This document shows, piece by piece, positions 1-7,300 of a stretch of DNA of 40,052 nt. The first letter of the stretch is position 1; each line of letters opens with the position of its first letter. The stretch is from a bacterium. Lineage in GTDB: Bacteria > Chloroflexota > Chloroflexia > Chloroflexales > Kallotenuaceae. The stretch is from assembly GCA_016781525.1 (NCBI GenBank), contig JADDQE010000022.1, positions 1 through 40,052 of the forward strand. Direction: 5' to 3'. The notes under the pieces are model-generated. The model did no database searches. It saw nothing but the letters and a program-made list of their open reading frames with translations, and was not told the DNA's origin. The translations under genes and the position numbers were made by a program.

Positions 1-26
1 TAGCCCTGCCGAACCTTCAGCGCCTC

Positions 27-56
27 TTGACGAGCCCGCTGGGCCTGTGCTATAGT
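27..56 (+). promoter_or_regulatory. Sigma-70-type promoter of the aroH-aroF-tyrA operon
   Basis: TTGACG at 27-32 and TATAGT at 51-56 are separated by 18 bp, a near-consensus vegetative promoter. It predicts a transcript start near 62-64, just ahead of the leader peptide Shine-Dalgarno at 70-74. No other promoter of this quality is visible before aroH, so the operon should be read through the attenuator that follows. Confidence 0.8.
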
Positions 57-80
57 CTCCGCAACCAACAAGGACAGACT

Positions 81-152
81 GTGAACATTACCCACGCCTT
101 TAGCTTTTATTATTACTTTACCGAGCGAGGCCAGCTGCTGATCGCTGATTGA
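81..152 (+). CDS. Phe/Tyr-rich leader peptide of the aromatic attenuator (23 aa)
   Basis: This is a GTG-started reading frame of 23 codons with a good Shine-Dalgarno, AAGGA at 70-74, six bases upstream. Codons 7-13 (99-119) read Phe-Ser-Phe-Tyr-Tyr-Tyr-Phe, which is six aromatic residues out of seven; the full peptide is otherwise ordinary and ends TGA at 150-152. Such a run is the mark of amino acid attenuator leaders (for example pheL and trpL of enteric bacteria): the ribosome stalls there when charged tRNA-Phe or tRNA-Tyr is scarce. The genes downstream are chorismate mutase, DAHP synthase and prephenate dehydrogenase, which make exactly these two amino acids or their precursor. The role is inferred, but the fit of codons, position and RNA structure is strong. 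Confidence 0.87.
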   Translation: MNITHAFSFYYYFTERGQLLIAD

Positions 153-211
153 GGCGTGTTCACAAGATTGTGGAACCCAACGAGCGTGAGGCAGCAAAGC
201 CCACGCTCGTT
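122..211 (+). promoter_or_regulatory. Phe/Tyr transcription attenuator: strands 1-4 and antiterminator
   Basis: Four mutually exclusive RNA strands can be read. Strand 1 (122-135, CGAGCGAGGCCAGC) and strand 3 (181-195, CGAGCGTGAGGCAGC) are near-copies, as expected if both compete for strand 2 (134-151). Pairing 1:2 uses AGCGA 124-128 with TCGCT 142-146. The antiterminator 2:3 uses GCTGC 134-138 with GCAGC 191-195, CGCT 143-146 with AGCG 183-186, and TTG 149-151 with CAA 178-180. Pairing 3:4 is the terminator. A ribosome stalled on the Phe/Tyr codons (99-119) would cover strand 1 and leave strand 2 free, giving antitermination; one that reaches the stop codon at 150 would cover strand 2 and allow termination. 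Confidence 0.82.
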
Positions 212-219
212 TTGTTTGT
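179..219 (+). terminator. Intrinsic terminator of the aromatic attenuator
   Basis: AACGAGCGTG (179-188) pairs perfectly over 10 bp with CACGCTCGTT (202-211). A further GGC/GCC pairing (190-192 with 199-201) follows after a bulged A, closing a six-base loop. The stem runs into TTTTGTTTG (210-218). It stands about 75 bp upstream of aroH with no promoter in between, so it must be passed for the operon to be expressed. Confidence 0.88.
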
Positions 220-295
220 CCTCGCCACCGACGTTGCTGGCGGGCCCGACCGACACCGTGCGGCTACATGAGTAGCCCAGTATCCGGAGGCCAGC

Positions 296-685
296 ATGAC
301 GATATATTGTCGTGGAATCCGTGGCGCGACAACTGTCGACGCTAATACCCGTGAGGCGATTCTCCAAGCCACCCGCGAGCTTCTGCTGCTGCTGATCGAG
401 GCTAACGACCTTGATAACGCCGACATCGGCAGCGCCATCTTCTCCACCACCACTGACCTTACCGCCGAATTCCCTGCAATTGCCGCCCGCCAATTGGGTT
501 GGCACGATGTTGCTTTGATGTGCGGCCACGAAATGAGCGTGCCCGGCGCGCTCCAAAGCTGTATTCGTGTCCTGATTCACTGGAACACCCCCAAATCCCA
601 GAGTGATATCAAGCATGTCTACATCCGCGGTGCGCAAAACCTACGGCCCGACCGGAGCGTGACCTTAACTTCTTTCGAATCGTAG
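296..685 (+). CDS. aroH: Chorismate mutase, AroH type
   Basis: A cytosolic chorismate mutase of 129 aa, catalysing the rearrangement of chorismate to prephenate, the committed step to Phe and Tyr. It belongs to the trimeric AroH class (Bacillus subtilis type, about 127 aa), not the helical AroQ class. The signature RGIRGATTV is at residues 6-14. Residues aligning with the B. subtilis active site are present: Arg9, Arg65, Cys76, Glu79, Arg91 and Tyr109 (segment HVYIRGA). The ATG at 296 has GGAGG at 285-289. It is the first structural gene of the operon behind the attenuator, 145 bp before aroF; that gap holds only an imperfect hairpin (about 720-753) and the aroF ribosome site. Identification is secure. 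Confidence 0.95.
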   Translation: MTIYCRGIRGATTVDANTREAILQATRELLLLLIEANDLDNADIGSAIFSTTTDLTAEFPAIAARQLGWHDVALMCGHEMSVPGALQSCIRVLIHWNTPKSQSDIKHVYIRGAQNLRPDRSVTLTSFES

Positions 686-830
686 GCCGTAATGCCCCTG
701 GCGTAGTCACAGGGATAGTGCAGGCAGAGGGCATGACAGGCTCTGTTCCCTGCGCTGATCTGCGATCTCCCGCCCAAATTTGTGATAGCCAACCTTTGTT
801 TCTTCGATATTCAACCTGAGGAGCAGACCG

Positions 831-1889
831 ATGATTGTGGTGATGCAGCCAGGAGCGACCGATATGCAGATCTCAGATGTGTTGAGTCGGCTTGAAGAGC
901 TGAACCTGGCGGGTCGGTTGACGCAAGGTGAGGAGCGCACCATCATTGGGGTGCTCGGCTCGCCGATCGTTCCTGGGCTGGGCGCTGCGCTGGAGGCCCT
1001 TCCTGGAGTCGAGAAAACGCTCCGGGTGACCAAGCCCTACAAGCTTGCCAGCCGTGAGTTCAACCCGGTTCCAACGATCGTGCAGGTCCGCGACGTCGCG
1101 ATTGGTGGTAATGAAGTTGTCGTTATCGCCGGCCCCTGCTCGGTCGAGAGCGAGGAGCAGCTGCGGCGGACGGCTCATGGAGCCTTGGAGGGCGGCGCGA
1201 AGCTGCTGCGCGGCGGTGCCTACAAGCCTCGTACGTCGCCGTATGCGTTCCGTGGCATGGGCGAGCGTGGGCTCGAGCTCCTAGCGAAGATGCGCGACGA
1301 GACCGGCCTTGGCATCGTCACCGAGGTGATGACGCCAAGCGATGTGGCGCTGGTTGGTCAGTACACCGATGTCTTCCAAATCGGTGCGCGCAATATGCAG
1401 AACTATCTGCTCCTCGAAGAGGTCGGCCGCACGAACACGCCGGTCCTGCTCAAGCGAGGCTTGTCGGCCACGATCGAGGAGTGGCTGCTCGCGGCGGAGT
1501 ATGTGATGGCGCAGGGCAACAGGCAGGTGATGCTGTGCGAGCGCGGCATTCGCACCTTCGAGACCGCGACACGCAATACCTTCGACCTTAACGCGGTCGC
1601 GCTTGCCAAGCGCCTGACCCATCTGCCGGTCCTTGCCGATCCGAGCCATGGTACTGGTAAGTGGCAGCTTGTTACGCCCCTTTCCCTGGCGGCGACTGCG
1701 TGTGGTGCGGATGGACTGATCATCGAGGTCCATCCAGATCCCGATCGCGCGCTTTCCGACGGTTCCCAGTCGCTGACGCTCGAAAACTTCACTCGGCTCA
1801 TGGAGCAGGTAAACGCGGTTGCCGGTGCAGTGGGACGTACCTCTGCCTTACCTGCTTCGCTGATTGGTACGCCGTTAGCCATCAGCTGA
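831..1889 (+). CDS. aroF: 3-deoxy-7-phosphoheptulonate synthase (DAHP synthase), Thermotoga-type
   Basis: This enzyme condenses phosphoenolpyruvate and erythrose 4-phosphate, the first step of the shikimate pathway. The protein is 352 aa, close to the 338 aa of the T. maritima enzyme. Residues 1-70 form the N-terminal ferredoxin-like regulatory domain (MIVV...PG..., EERTIIGV) that in this family mediates feedback inhibition by Tyr/Phe. The TIM-barrel follows, with IAGPCSVE (99-106), [13 protein letters not shown] (126-138), [20 protein letters not shown] and DPSHGTG. The metal ligands known for the family are all there: Cys103, His273, Glu299, Asp310. GAGGAG at 818-823 fixes the ATG at 831. 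Feedback inhibition of the protein plus the upstream attenuator would give control at two levels. Confidence 0.95.
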   Translation: MIVVMQPGATDMQISDVLSRLEELNLAGRLTQGEERTIIGVLGSPIVPGLGAALEALPGVEKTLRVTKPYKLASREFNPVPTIVQVRDVAIGGNEVVVIAGPCSVESEEQLRRTAHGALEGGAKLLRGGAYKPRTSPYAFRGMGERGLELLAKMRDETGLGIVTEVMTPSDVALVGQYTDVFQIGARNMQNYLLLEEVGRTNTPVLLKRGLSATIEEWLLAAEYVMAQGNRQVMLCERGIRTFETATRNTFDLNAVALAKRLTHLPVLADPSHGTGKWQLVTPLSLAATACGADGLIIEVHPDPDRALSDGSQSLTLENFTRLMEQVNAVAGAVGRTSALPASLIGTPLAIS

Positions 1890-1930
1890 GGGGTTGCCGA
1901 TTGAGCAGTGGTCGTTGATAATGTGCGGTT

Positions 1931-2788
1931 GTGAACGTCACAATTATTGGGCTGGGCTTAATTGGCGGGTCGCTCGGGTTAGCCCTGCGAGCCACGGATG
2001 CCGACATACACGTGATCGGTTGGGACCGTACGTCCCAAACGATCGACGCCGCACTCGACCGCGGTGCAATTGACGCGGGCTTTGTGGTGCTGGCCGATGC
2101 GGTCGCGCGTGCAGACGTCGTTGTGGTCGCCACACCGGTGCTCGCGATGCGTGAGGTGCTGACGGCGATTGCTCCCGATCTAAAACCGGGCGCGATTGTC
2201 ACGGATGTGGCCAGTACCAAGGCGGATGTAACGCATTGGGCGAGGGAGCTCCTGCCCGCGCCCGAACTGTTCATCGGTGGGCATCCTATGGCCGGCTCTG
2301 AGCGCAGTGGTATTACCCATGCGCGCGCCGATCTGTTTCGCCATGCGGTCTACTGCCTTACGCCGGCCTCCGACACGCCGCCACATGTGCTTGCGACGTT
2401 GGAGCGGCTGGTACACTTGATTGGCGCGCGCCCGCTCCAGATCGATCCCTTGCTCCACGATTCCTCCGTAGCGGCAGTAAGCCATCTTCCATTCATGCTC
2501 TCTGCGGCCTTGGTACAGCACACGGCGGCGGACGAGCGTTGGGAGACGATGCGACGGCTTGCGGCAACTGGCTATCGTGATGTGACGCGCCTTGCCTCGG
2601 GCGACCCCGTCATGCACCGCGATATTTGCTTGACCAACGCCGCAGCCCTACGGCAGGAGCTTAAGGAATTTGCGGGGCTGCTCGACAAGCTTGCCGACCA
2701 TCTCGACGACCCCAGCTTTCTCGACGAGTTCTTCTTGACGACGAAGCAGCAGCGCGACGCGTGGCTCCGCGAGCGGGAAGAGCGCTGA
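1931..2788 (+). CDS. tyrA: Prephenate dehydrogenase
   Basis: Oxidative decarboxylation of prephenate to 4-hydroxyphenylpyruvate, the Tyr branch. The 285-aa protein begins with a Rossmann fold (GLGLIGGSLG, residues 7-16). Asp32 at the end of the second strand favours NAD over NADP (inference). The prephenate-binding segment GGHPMAGSERSG (116-127) contains the catalytic His118 and Ser123, and VSHLP (His185) is also conserved. There is no C-terminal ACT domain, so end-product control probably rests on AroF and the attenuator. The start is GTG at 1931, 41 bp after aroF, with no strong Shine-Dalgarno; the nearby ATG at 1921 is in another frame. Last gene of the operon. Confidence 0.93.
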   Translation: MNVTIIGLGLIGGSLGLALRATDADIHVIGWDRTSQTIDAALDRGAIDAGFVVLADAVARADVVVVATPVLAMREVLTAIAPDLKPGAIVTDVASTKADVTHWARELLPAPELFIGGHPMAGSERSGITHARADLFRHAVYCLTPASDTPPHVLATLERLVHLIGARPLQIDPLLHDSSVAAVSHLPFMLSAALVQHTAADERWETMRRLAATGYRDVTRLASGDPVMHRDICLTNAAALRQELKEFAGLLDKLADHLDDPSFLDEFFLTTKQQRDAWLREREER

Positions 2789-2805
2789 CGCGCCGGCCGC
2801 CACCA

Positions 2806-2956
2806 CTAGACGAAGTCCTTGCGCAGCCAATAATAGATTGCGGCGATTGAAGGCGTGAAGCTGTTGGACAACAAAGCTGGGCTTCGCCTCGTCGCGGACA
2901 TGCTCTACGTCGATCCGGTAGCTGGCTGTATCGACTTCGCCCTGTTTCATATTCAT
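2806..2956 (-). pseudogene. Possible small gene, frameshifted, downstream of rsgA
   Basis: A reading frame starts at 2956 with AGAAGGG just upstream, 30 bp after the rsgA stop, and begins MNMKQGEVDTASYRIDVEHV. Unbroken, it would run on antisense to tyrA, which is unlikely. Allowing a +1 shift near 2870 gives a more protein-like end, SFTPSIAAIYYWLRKDFV, with a stop at 2806-2808. I do not recognise a family. It may be a small gene broken by one base (or a sequencing error), or chance. The rest of 2789-2986 holds nothing else I can identify, and no clear terminator lies between the convergent tyrA and rsgA. Confidence 0.28.
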
Positions 2957-2986
2957 TTGCCCTTCTCTTCGCCGGGTACCGCTCTT

Positions 2987-4015
2987 TTACCCGCGTGTCC
3001 GCTCGCACTCCGCCCGTAGCTTGAGGTAGCTCTGATAACGCCGCATCGTGATCTCTCCCGCTTCAACCGCCGCCTTGATCGCGCAGCACGGCTCGCTCGA
3101 GTGGCCGCAGTCGGCGCCAAACCGGCACTCGCCGAGGTACGCACGCATCTCTGGAAACAAGCTTCCTAGCTCACGGTCGCGCACGTTCCACAACGCAAAC
3201 TCGCGCATGCCCGGCGTATCCACAACGCTTCCCCCCACGCTCAGCCCAAACATCTCGAGATGGGTCGTCGTGTGCTTGCCCTTACCCGTCTTGCCACTGA
3301 CCTCATTGACCCGCAGACCTAGTCCGGGCTGAACTGCGTTCAGCAGACTGGTTTTGCCGACGCCGGACTTGCCTGCCAGAACCGAAACGCGGCCGGCTAG
3401 GGCTTGTGTCAGCTCGGGAATACCCCACCCAGTCGCCGCACTTGTGAGGATGACGTTGTAGCCGATTTGCTCATAGTGTCGCAGGTCGCCTGCTAGCTCC
3501 GCGGGGTCCAGCAGGTCGGCCTTGGTAATACAGACAAGCGCAGGAAGGCTCGACGCTTCCGCTGCGACCAGGTAACGATCGAGCAGCTCCCAGCTTGGCC
3601 TCGGTCGCGCAGCCGCGACGACGCAGACGACCTGGTCGACGTTGGCAACGATCACCTGCTCAAGCGGCTTTGGACCGGCTGCCCCACGTACCAGGGCGCT
3701 CACACGGTCGAGCACCTCGACGATCATGCCGGTTCCGTCGCCGACGTCGACGAAGCTCACGATATCGCCGATTGTTACCGGGTCGGCCACCCGAATCTCC
3801 TCGACATCTTGCACTCGTGGATGCAGTGAGCTGGCATCGGCTACCGGATAAATTAAAACTTTGCGCAGCCGGCTGGAAAGCGAGCAGACCACATTTGTGC
3901 CATCGACGTTGACCCAGTAGTGACCCAGGGCCTTCTTAAACACGGTACCGGATGAGGTCGTTCCGGTCATTCGGCGCGCGGCGAGCAGTTGCGCCGCGGT
4001 TTCAAATCCACGCAC
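2987..4015 (-). CDS. rsgA: Ribosome small-subunit-dependent GTPase RsgA
   Basis: A circularly permuted GTPase that acts in late 30S ribosome assembly. The chosen GTG at 4015 gives 342 aa. After an OB-fold N-terminus the GTPase motifs occur in permuted order: TKAD (about 164-167), GKSGVGKTS (215-223), HTTTH (248-252) and DTPGM (266-270). A C-terminal zinc site follows (Cys297, Cys303, His305, Cys310 in CRFGADCGHSSEPC). The start was chosen because GGAG (4024-4027) lies 8 bases before it; a longer frame from GTG 4057 would start inside an intrinsic terminator hairpin, and the internal ATG at 3970 has no ribosome site. The terminator ends 8 nt upstream of the GGAG, so expression seems to depend on read-through (see the switch at 4043-4146). 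Confidence 0.93.
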   Translation of the reverse strand: MRGFETAAQLLAARRMTGTTSSGTVFKKALGHYWVNVDGTNVVCSLSSRLRKVLIYPVADASSLHPRVQDVEEIRVADPVTIGDIVSFVDVGDGTGMIVEVLDRVSALVRGAAGPKPLEQVIVANVDQVVCVVAAARPRPSWELLDRYLVAAEASSLPALVCITKADLLDPAELAGDLRHYEQIGYNVILTSAATGWGIPELTQALAGRVSVLAGKSGVGKTSLLNAVQPGLGLRVNEVSGKTGKGKHTTTHLEMFGLSVGGSVVDTPGMREFALWNVRDRELGSLFPEMRAYLGECRFGADCGHSSEPCCAIKAAVEAGEITMRRYQSYLKLRAECERTRG

Positions 4016-4034
4016 GGTAGGTACTCCAATGTAC

Positions 4035-4065
4035 AAAAAGATGACCACAGGACGCACCTGTGGTC
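4035..4065 (-). terminator. Intrinsic terminator directly upstream of rsgA (strands E:F)
   Basis: Read on the minus strand, GACCACAG (4065-4058) and CTGTGGTC (4050-4043) form a perfect 8-bp stem with a 7-nt loop, followed by ATC and five T (4039-4035). It lies only 8 nt before the rsgA Shine-Dalgarno, so no promoter fits between it and the gene. Confidence 0.75.
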
Positions 4066-4146
4066 GAGATAGCTAGGCGACCACGAGGCGAGCTGGACCT
4101 CGTGGCAAACACAGCGGCCACGAGGCGAACGTGCGCCCGTGGCCGC
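4043..4146 (-). promoter_or_regulatory. Six-strand alternative-hairpin switch in the rsgA leader
   Basis: In transcript order (minus strand) the strands are A 4146-4138, B 4125-4114, C 4106-4098, D 4088-4078, E 4066-4058, F 4050-4043. Each can pair with its neighbour: A:B 9 bp (GCGGCCACG with CGTGGCCGC) plus 4 inner pairs, B:C 9 bp, C:D 8 bp (CCACGAGG with CCTCGTGG), D:E 7 bp (GTGGTCG with CGACCAC), E:F 8 bp (terminator). Two registers are therefore exclusive: A:B + C:D + E:F gives termination, B:C + D:E disrupts it. The complementarity is seen directly; the switching function and its trigger are inference. Confidence 0.6.
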
Positions 4147-4311
4147 ATACCCTACCGTTTATGAATCATGGCTGCTGTATGGGCAGCTCCGCCGACGTAA
4201 TGGCGGAAGCTGACTCAAGGCCTACAATAATGGCCAAAAGAGACAGCTAGCACATGGATTTGTGGGGGTTAGCGCTGAGTGAATGACTTAGCAAACAGCC
4301 ATCAGGCGCAC

Positions 4312-4377
4312 TCAGACGATGCACCGGAACACTGCATTTGCAGCGCCGAGCACAAAGTTGTCATCGTATCGCGCCAT
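4312..4377 (-). CDS. 21-aa leader ORF or small protein upstream of rsgA
   Basis: A short frame beginning MARYDDNFVLGAANAVFRC and ending Ile-Val-stop has a near-perfect Shine-Dalgarno, AAAGGAGG (4392-4385), seven bases upstream of its ATG. A promoter lies immediately before it (4408-4436). It is followed by about 165 nt with several small hairpins (for example CCGCC 4189-4193 with GGCGG 4202-4206, GCTGC 4171-4175 with GCAGC 4183-4187) and then the six-strand switch and terminator in front of rsgA. The peptide resembles no family I know and has no codon bias typical of an amino acid attenuator. It could be a regulatory leader or an independent small protein. Confidence 0.5.
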   Translation of the reverse strand: MARYDDNFVLGAANAVFRCIV

Positions 4378-4394
4378 ATAGCTGCCTCCTTTGT

Positions 4395-4436
4395 CTAAGC
4401 TACGCTGAGCTTAGCACGGTCCTTTCCGGGAATCAA
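4395..4436 (-). promoter_or_regulatory. Promoter and palindrome of the rsgA leader transcript
   Basis: On the minus strand TTGATT (4436-4431) and TAAGCT (4413-4408) are 17 bp apart, a plausible sigma-70 promoter. A 7-bp inverted repeat, CTAAGCT (4395-4401) and AGCTTAG (4408-4414) with a 6-bp centre, overlaps the -10 box and could be an operator. The predicted start is near 4401, about 10 nt before the Shine-Dalgarno of the 21-aa frame. The remaining 4437-4532 shows no gene. Confidence 0.5.
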
Positions 4437-4532
4437 CCCCGACTTTCGATGCATTCTGCCGCTCGTCTATCGGTTGCTCCACGCCGTGCCAGGTGCTCAA
4501 CTGTTTCCTCTCGCGCCAGTCGCTCGCGGCAC

Positions 4533-5438
4533 CTATTCGCCTGCCCGCTTCACCGAGTGGCCGCCAAACTGGTTCCGCAGCCCCGCGAGCACTTTGGCCG
4601 CGAACGACTCGTCCTGACGCGATACAAAGCGCTGCATCAGCGCTAGCGTGATGACCGGCGCTGGCACATCTTGATCGATCGCGGCTTGCACGGTCCAGCG
4701 GCCCTCACCCGAATCGGCAACCCAACCCTTAATGGTTTCAAGATCCGGCTCGACCTCGAACATGCGCGCCGCCAGCTCCAGCAGCCAGGAGCGGACCACG
4801 CTGCCATGCATCCATAGCTCCGCAATTTGATGGAGATCCAGAGCGAACTCCTGCTTGGTCTTTAGCAGCTCAAAGCCTTCGGCGTATGCCTGCATCAAGC
4901 CGTACTCGATGCCGTTGTGCACCATCTTTGTATAGTGCCCTGCTCCGCTCGGCCCGACATGCGCGTAACCCCCCTCTGGGGCCAGTGTCCGTAGAAGCGG
5001 CTCGATCGTTGTCACGGCTTCTTGCTCGCCGCCGACCATCAAACAGTAGCCCTCTTGCAGTCCCCAAATACCTCCGCTCGTGCCGGCATCGACATACTGG
5101 AGGCCGTGATCCTTGAGCCGCGCTGCGCGTGCCTGCGTATCCTTGTACAGAGAGTTCCCGCCATCGATCAGGATGTCGCCGCTTTGTAGGAGTGGCTGGA
5201 GTGCTGCGATCGTGCTATCAATCGGCGCGCCCGCTGGGACCATCATCCATATGGCACGGGGCGACGTGAGCTGCCCGACCAGTGCCTCCAACGAATCGAC
5301 ACCGGTAGCGCCACCGGCAACAGCTGCCTTAACTGTCTCTGGATTGCGGTCGAACGCGACGACGCGGTGGCCGCCGCGCAGCAGGCGCTCTGTCATGTTG
5401 CCGCCCATCTTGCCTAGGCCAATCATCCCAAGTTCCAC
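4533..5438 (-). CDS. gnd: 6-phosphogluconate dehydrogenase (decarboxylating), GntZ/YqeC-like short form
   Basis: Converts 6-phosphogluconate to ribulose 5-phosphate and CO2. The protein is 301 aa, the length of the short (about 300 aa) family, not the 470-aa classical form. It shows the Rossmann motif GLGKMGGNM near the N-terminus; FDRNPE after the second strand suggests NAD preference (inference). IDGGNS, DAGTSGGIWGLQEG, GPSGAGHYTKMVHNGIEYG (with the catalytic Lys), and DSGEGRWT follow. The GTG at 5438 is chosen because AGGAGG lies five bases upstream. It is followed on the same strand by the rsgA leader unit, which has its own promoter. Confidence 0.92.
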   Translation of the reverse strand: MELGMIGLGKMGGNMTERLLRGGHRVVAFDRNPETVKAAVAGGATGVDSLEALVGQLTSPRAIWMMVPAGAPIDSTIAALQPLLQSGDILIDGGNSLYKDTQARAARLKDHGLQYVDAGTSGGIWGLQEGYCLMVGGEQEAVTTIEPLLRTLAPEGGYAHVGPSGAGHYTKMVHNGIEYGLMQAYAEGFELLKTKQEFALDLHQIAELWMHGSVVRSWLLELAARMFEVEPDLETIKGWVADSGEGRWTVQAAIDQDVPAPVITLALMQRFVSRQDESFAAKVLAGLRNQFGGHSVKRAGE

Positions 5439-5476
5439 ACAAACCTCCTGAAGCACTACATCATGACTAGGTTAGC

Positions 5477-5496
5477 AGATCGCGCGCCTGCGATCT
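5477..5496. promoter_or_regulatory. Inverted repeat between divergent gnd and DNA ligase genes
   Basis: AGATCGC (5477-5483) and GCGATCT (5490-5496) form a perfect 7-bp inverted repeat with a 6-bp centre, 39 bp upstream of the gnd start in the divergent spacer. It could be an operator. No convincing promoter hexamers could be assigned to either gene here. Confidence 0.3.
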
Positions 5497-5638
5497 CATC
5501 ACCTGCGCAACCAGACATGACGCGTGCGGTACGATATGGTGATGTATTGCAAGCTTCACGGCATACGCGTTGCTGCATAGCGATAGCTTCGATGAAACGC
5601 CGTCTCGGTCTTCGTCGTGCGGGTGAGGATGGATATTA

Positions 5639-7300
5639 ATGCTGTTTGTCGAATTTGCACGTGTGTGCGAGCAGGTCGCCGCTACGACGAAGAAGCTGGA
5701 GAAGGCCGCGCTGCTGAAGGCCTTTTTTGCCGAGCTATCCGACGATGACCTTGTGATCGCCGCGCGATTTTTTGCTGGTACACCTTTCCCACTTGCCGAT
5801 CAGCGTGTGCTGAACGTCGGTGGAGCGGTGGTCCGTGATGCCGTGTTACAGCTCACAGGTGCATCGCACGAGGAGTGGGGGCAGCTCGTGGTGACGCATG
5901 GCGAGGCAGGCCGAGCTGCACAACAGCTGCTGTTGGGCCGGGTCGCTACGTCTTCCTCCTTAACCTTATCCGAAGTGATGGCGGTGTACGAGGCGCTTGA
6001 GGCGGCGCGTGGACCATCCAAAAAGATGCCACTTATCGCCACAACGCTTGAGCGCCTGACGCCGCTCGAAGCCGCGTACCTCATCAAGCTGATGCTCGGG
6101 GGCGACCTGCGCATCGGCCTGCAGGAAGGGCTGGTCGAAGATGCCCTCGCGCGCGCCTGGGACCTCCCGGTAGCAGCCGTGCAGCGCGCAAACATGTTGC
6201 TCGGGGATATTGGCGAGACGGCGCTACGCGCACGCTATCGGCGTCTGGACGACGTGACGATGCGGTTGTTCCATCCGCTGAAGTTCATGCTGGCATCACC
6301 GATTGTCGACCCACAGGAGATTCGTAAGGGCATCGCGGGACCCTTCTTCGTAGAGGATAAGTACGACGGCATCCGTGCACAGGCCCATAAGCAGGGTGAC
6401 CGGATCGTGCTCTACTCGCGTACCTTGGACGACGTGACGAGTCGCTTCCCAGAGCTGTTCGGTCCACTGCTCAATCTCCCAGGCGAGTGGGTGCTTGATG
6501 GCGAGGTCCTCGCGGCGAGGGACGGCCGCATCTTGCCGTTCAAGGCATTACAGCCACGCTTGGGACGCAAGGAGGTCGGCGCTGAGCTCCTGGCGAGCAC
6601 ACCAGTCGTATTTGTGGCCTACGACATCCTGTATCAAGATGGCGAGGTTTTGCTCGACCATCCGCTGTACATGCGGCGCGTGCGGCTGGAAGACCTCGTG
6701 CGGCCGTACGGGGCTGACCAACCGATTGACGGGATTGTCTCTGGCACGGTTATGCCCTCGCTCCAGCTGCTCGTTCGCCATGTCGATAGGATCGAGCGAC
6801 TGTTCGATCAGGCACGCGCGCGTGGCAATGAGGGTCTGATGGTCAAAGATCCGGATTCGCGCTATAAGCCCGGTCGACGCGGGCGTGAGTGGCTCAAGGT
6901 TAAAAAGGCGCTTGGCACTCTTGACGTGGTGGTGACGGCAGCCGAGGTTGGCAATGGCGCGCGCCGTCGCTTTCTAAGCGACTATACCTTTGCCGTGCGG
7001 CGCTCCGCCGACGATCCTGAGCTCCTGAACATCGGCAAGGCGTACAGCGGCCTCACCGATGTAGAGGTACAAGAGCTGACCGACTGGTTCATGGCACACA
7101 CAATCCGTGATTTTGGCCGAGTCAAGCTGGTCGAGCCTGAGATCGTGTTCGAGGTAGCGTTCGATAGCGTACAGCCTTCGCCACGTCATAAAAGCGGCTA
7201 CGCCCTGCGCTTCCCCCGCATCGTGCGCTGGCGCAAAGACAAGCTGCCGCATGAGATCGATACGCTTGATACTGTGCGCCAGCTCGCGGAGACGACCTAA
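5639..7300 (+). CDS. ATP-dependent DNA ligase
   Basis: Joins DNA nicks using ATP, in contrast to the NAD-dependent LigA that bacteria use for replication; probably a repair ligase. The 553-aa protein has the full three-part layout: an N-terminal DNA-binding domain (about 1-205), the adenylation domain with the nucleotidyl-lysine motif EDKYDGIRAQ (Lys241), YSRTLDDVT, LDGEV (286-290), FVAYDI, EGLMVK (398-403) and WLKVKK (418-423), and a C-terminal OB fold to 553. It is closest in layout to archaeal/LigB-type ligases of similar length. The ATG at 5639 has GAGG ten bases upstream. No Ku or LigD-type neighbours are present, so a link to end joining cannot be drawn from context. Confidence 0.93.
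   Translation: MLFVEFARVCEQVAATTKKLEKAALLKAFFAELSDDDLVIAARFFAGTPFPLADQRVLNVGGAVVRDAVLQLTGASHEEWGQLVVTHGEAGRAAQQLLLGRVATSSSLTLSEVMAVYEALEAARGPSKKMPLIATTLERLTPLEAAYLIKLMLGGDLRIGLQEGLVEDALARAWDLPVAAVQRANMLLGDIGETALRARYRRLDDVTMRLFHPLKFMLASPIVDPQEIRKGIAGPFFVEDKYDGIRAQAHKQGDRIVLYSRTLDDVTSRFPELFGPLLNLPGEWVLDGEVLAARDGRILPFKALQPRLGRKEVGAELLASTPVVFVAYDILYQDGEVLLDHPLYMRRVRLEDLVRPYGADQPIDGIVSGTVMPSLQLLVRHVDRIERLFDQARARGNEGLMVKDPDSRYKPGRRGREWLKVKKALGTLDVVVTAAEVGNGARRRFLSDYTFAVRRSADDPELLNIGKAYSGLTDVEVQELTDWFMAHTIRDFGRVKLVEPEIVFEVAFDSVQPSPRHKSGYALRFPRIVRWRKDKLPHEIDTLDTVRQLAETT

Noticed and set aside
686..830. Second attenuator or internal promoter between aroH and aroF
   Set aside because: Only an imperfect hairpin (about 720-753, two 5-bp stems) is seen, with no U-run, leader frame or promoter hexamers.
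3968..4057. rsgA starting at GTG 4057 (longest frame) or at ATG 3970
   Set aside because: The 4057 codon is inside the terminator loop and precedes its U-run; the 3970 ATG has no ribosome site. GTG 4015 has GGAG at a good distance.
5477..5496. Inverted repeat read as a terminator of gnd or the ligase
   Set aside because: It lies at the 5' side of both divergent genes, so termination makes no sense; left only as a possible operator.
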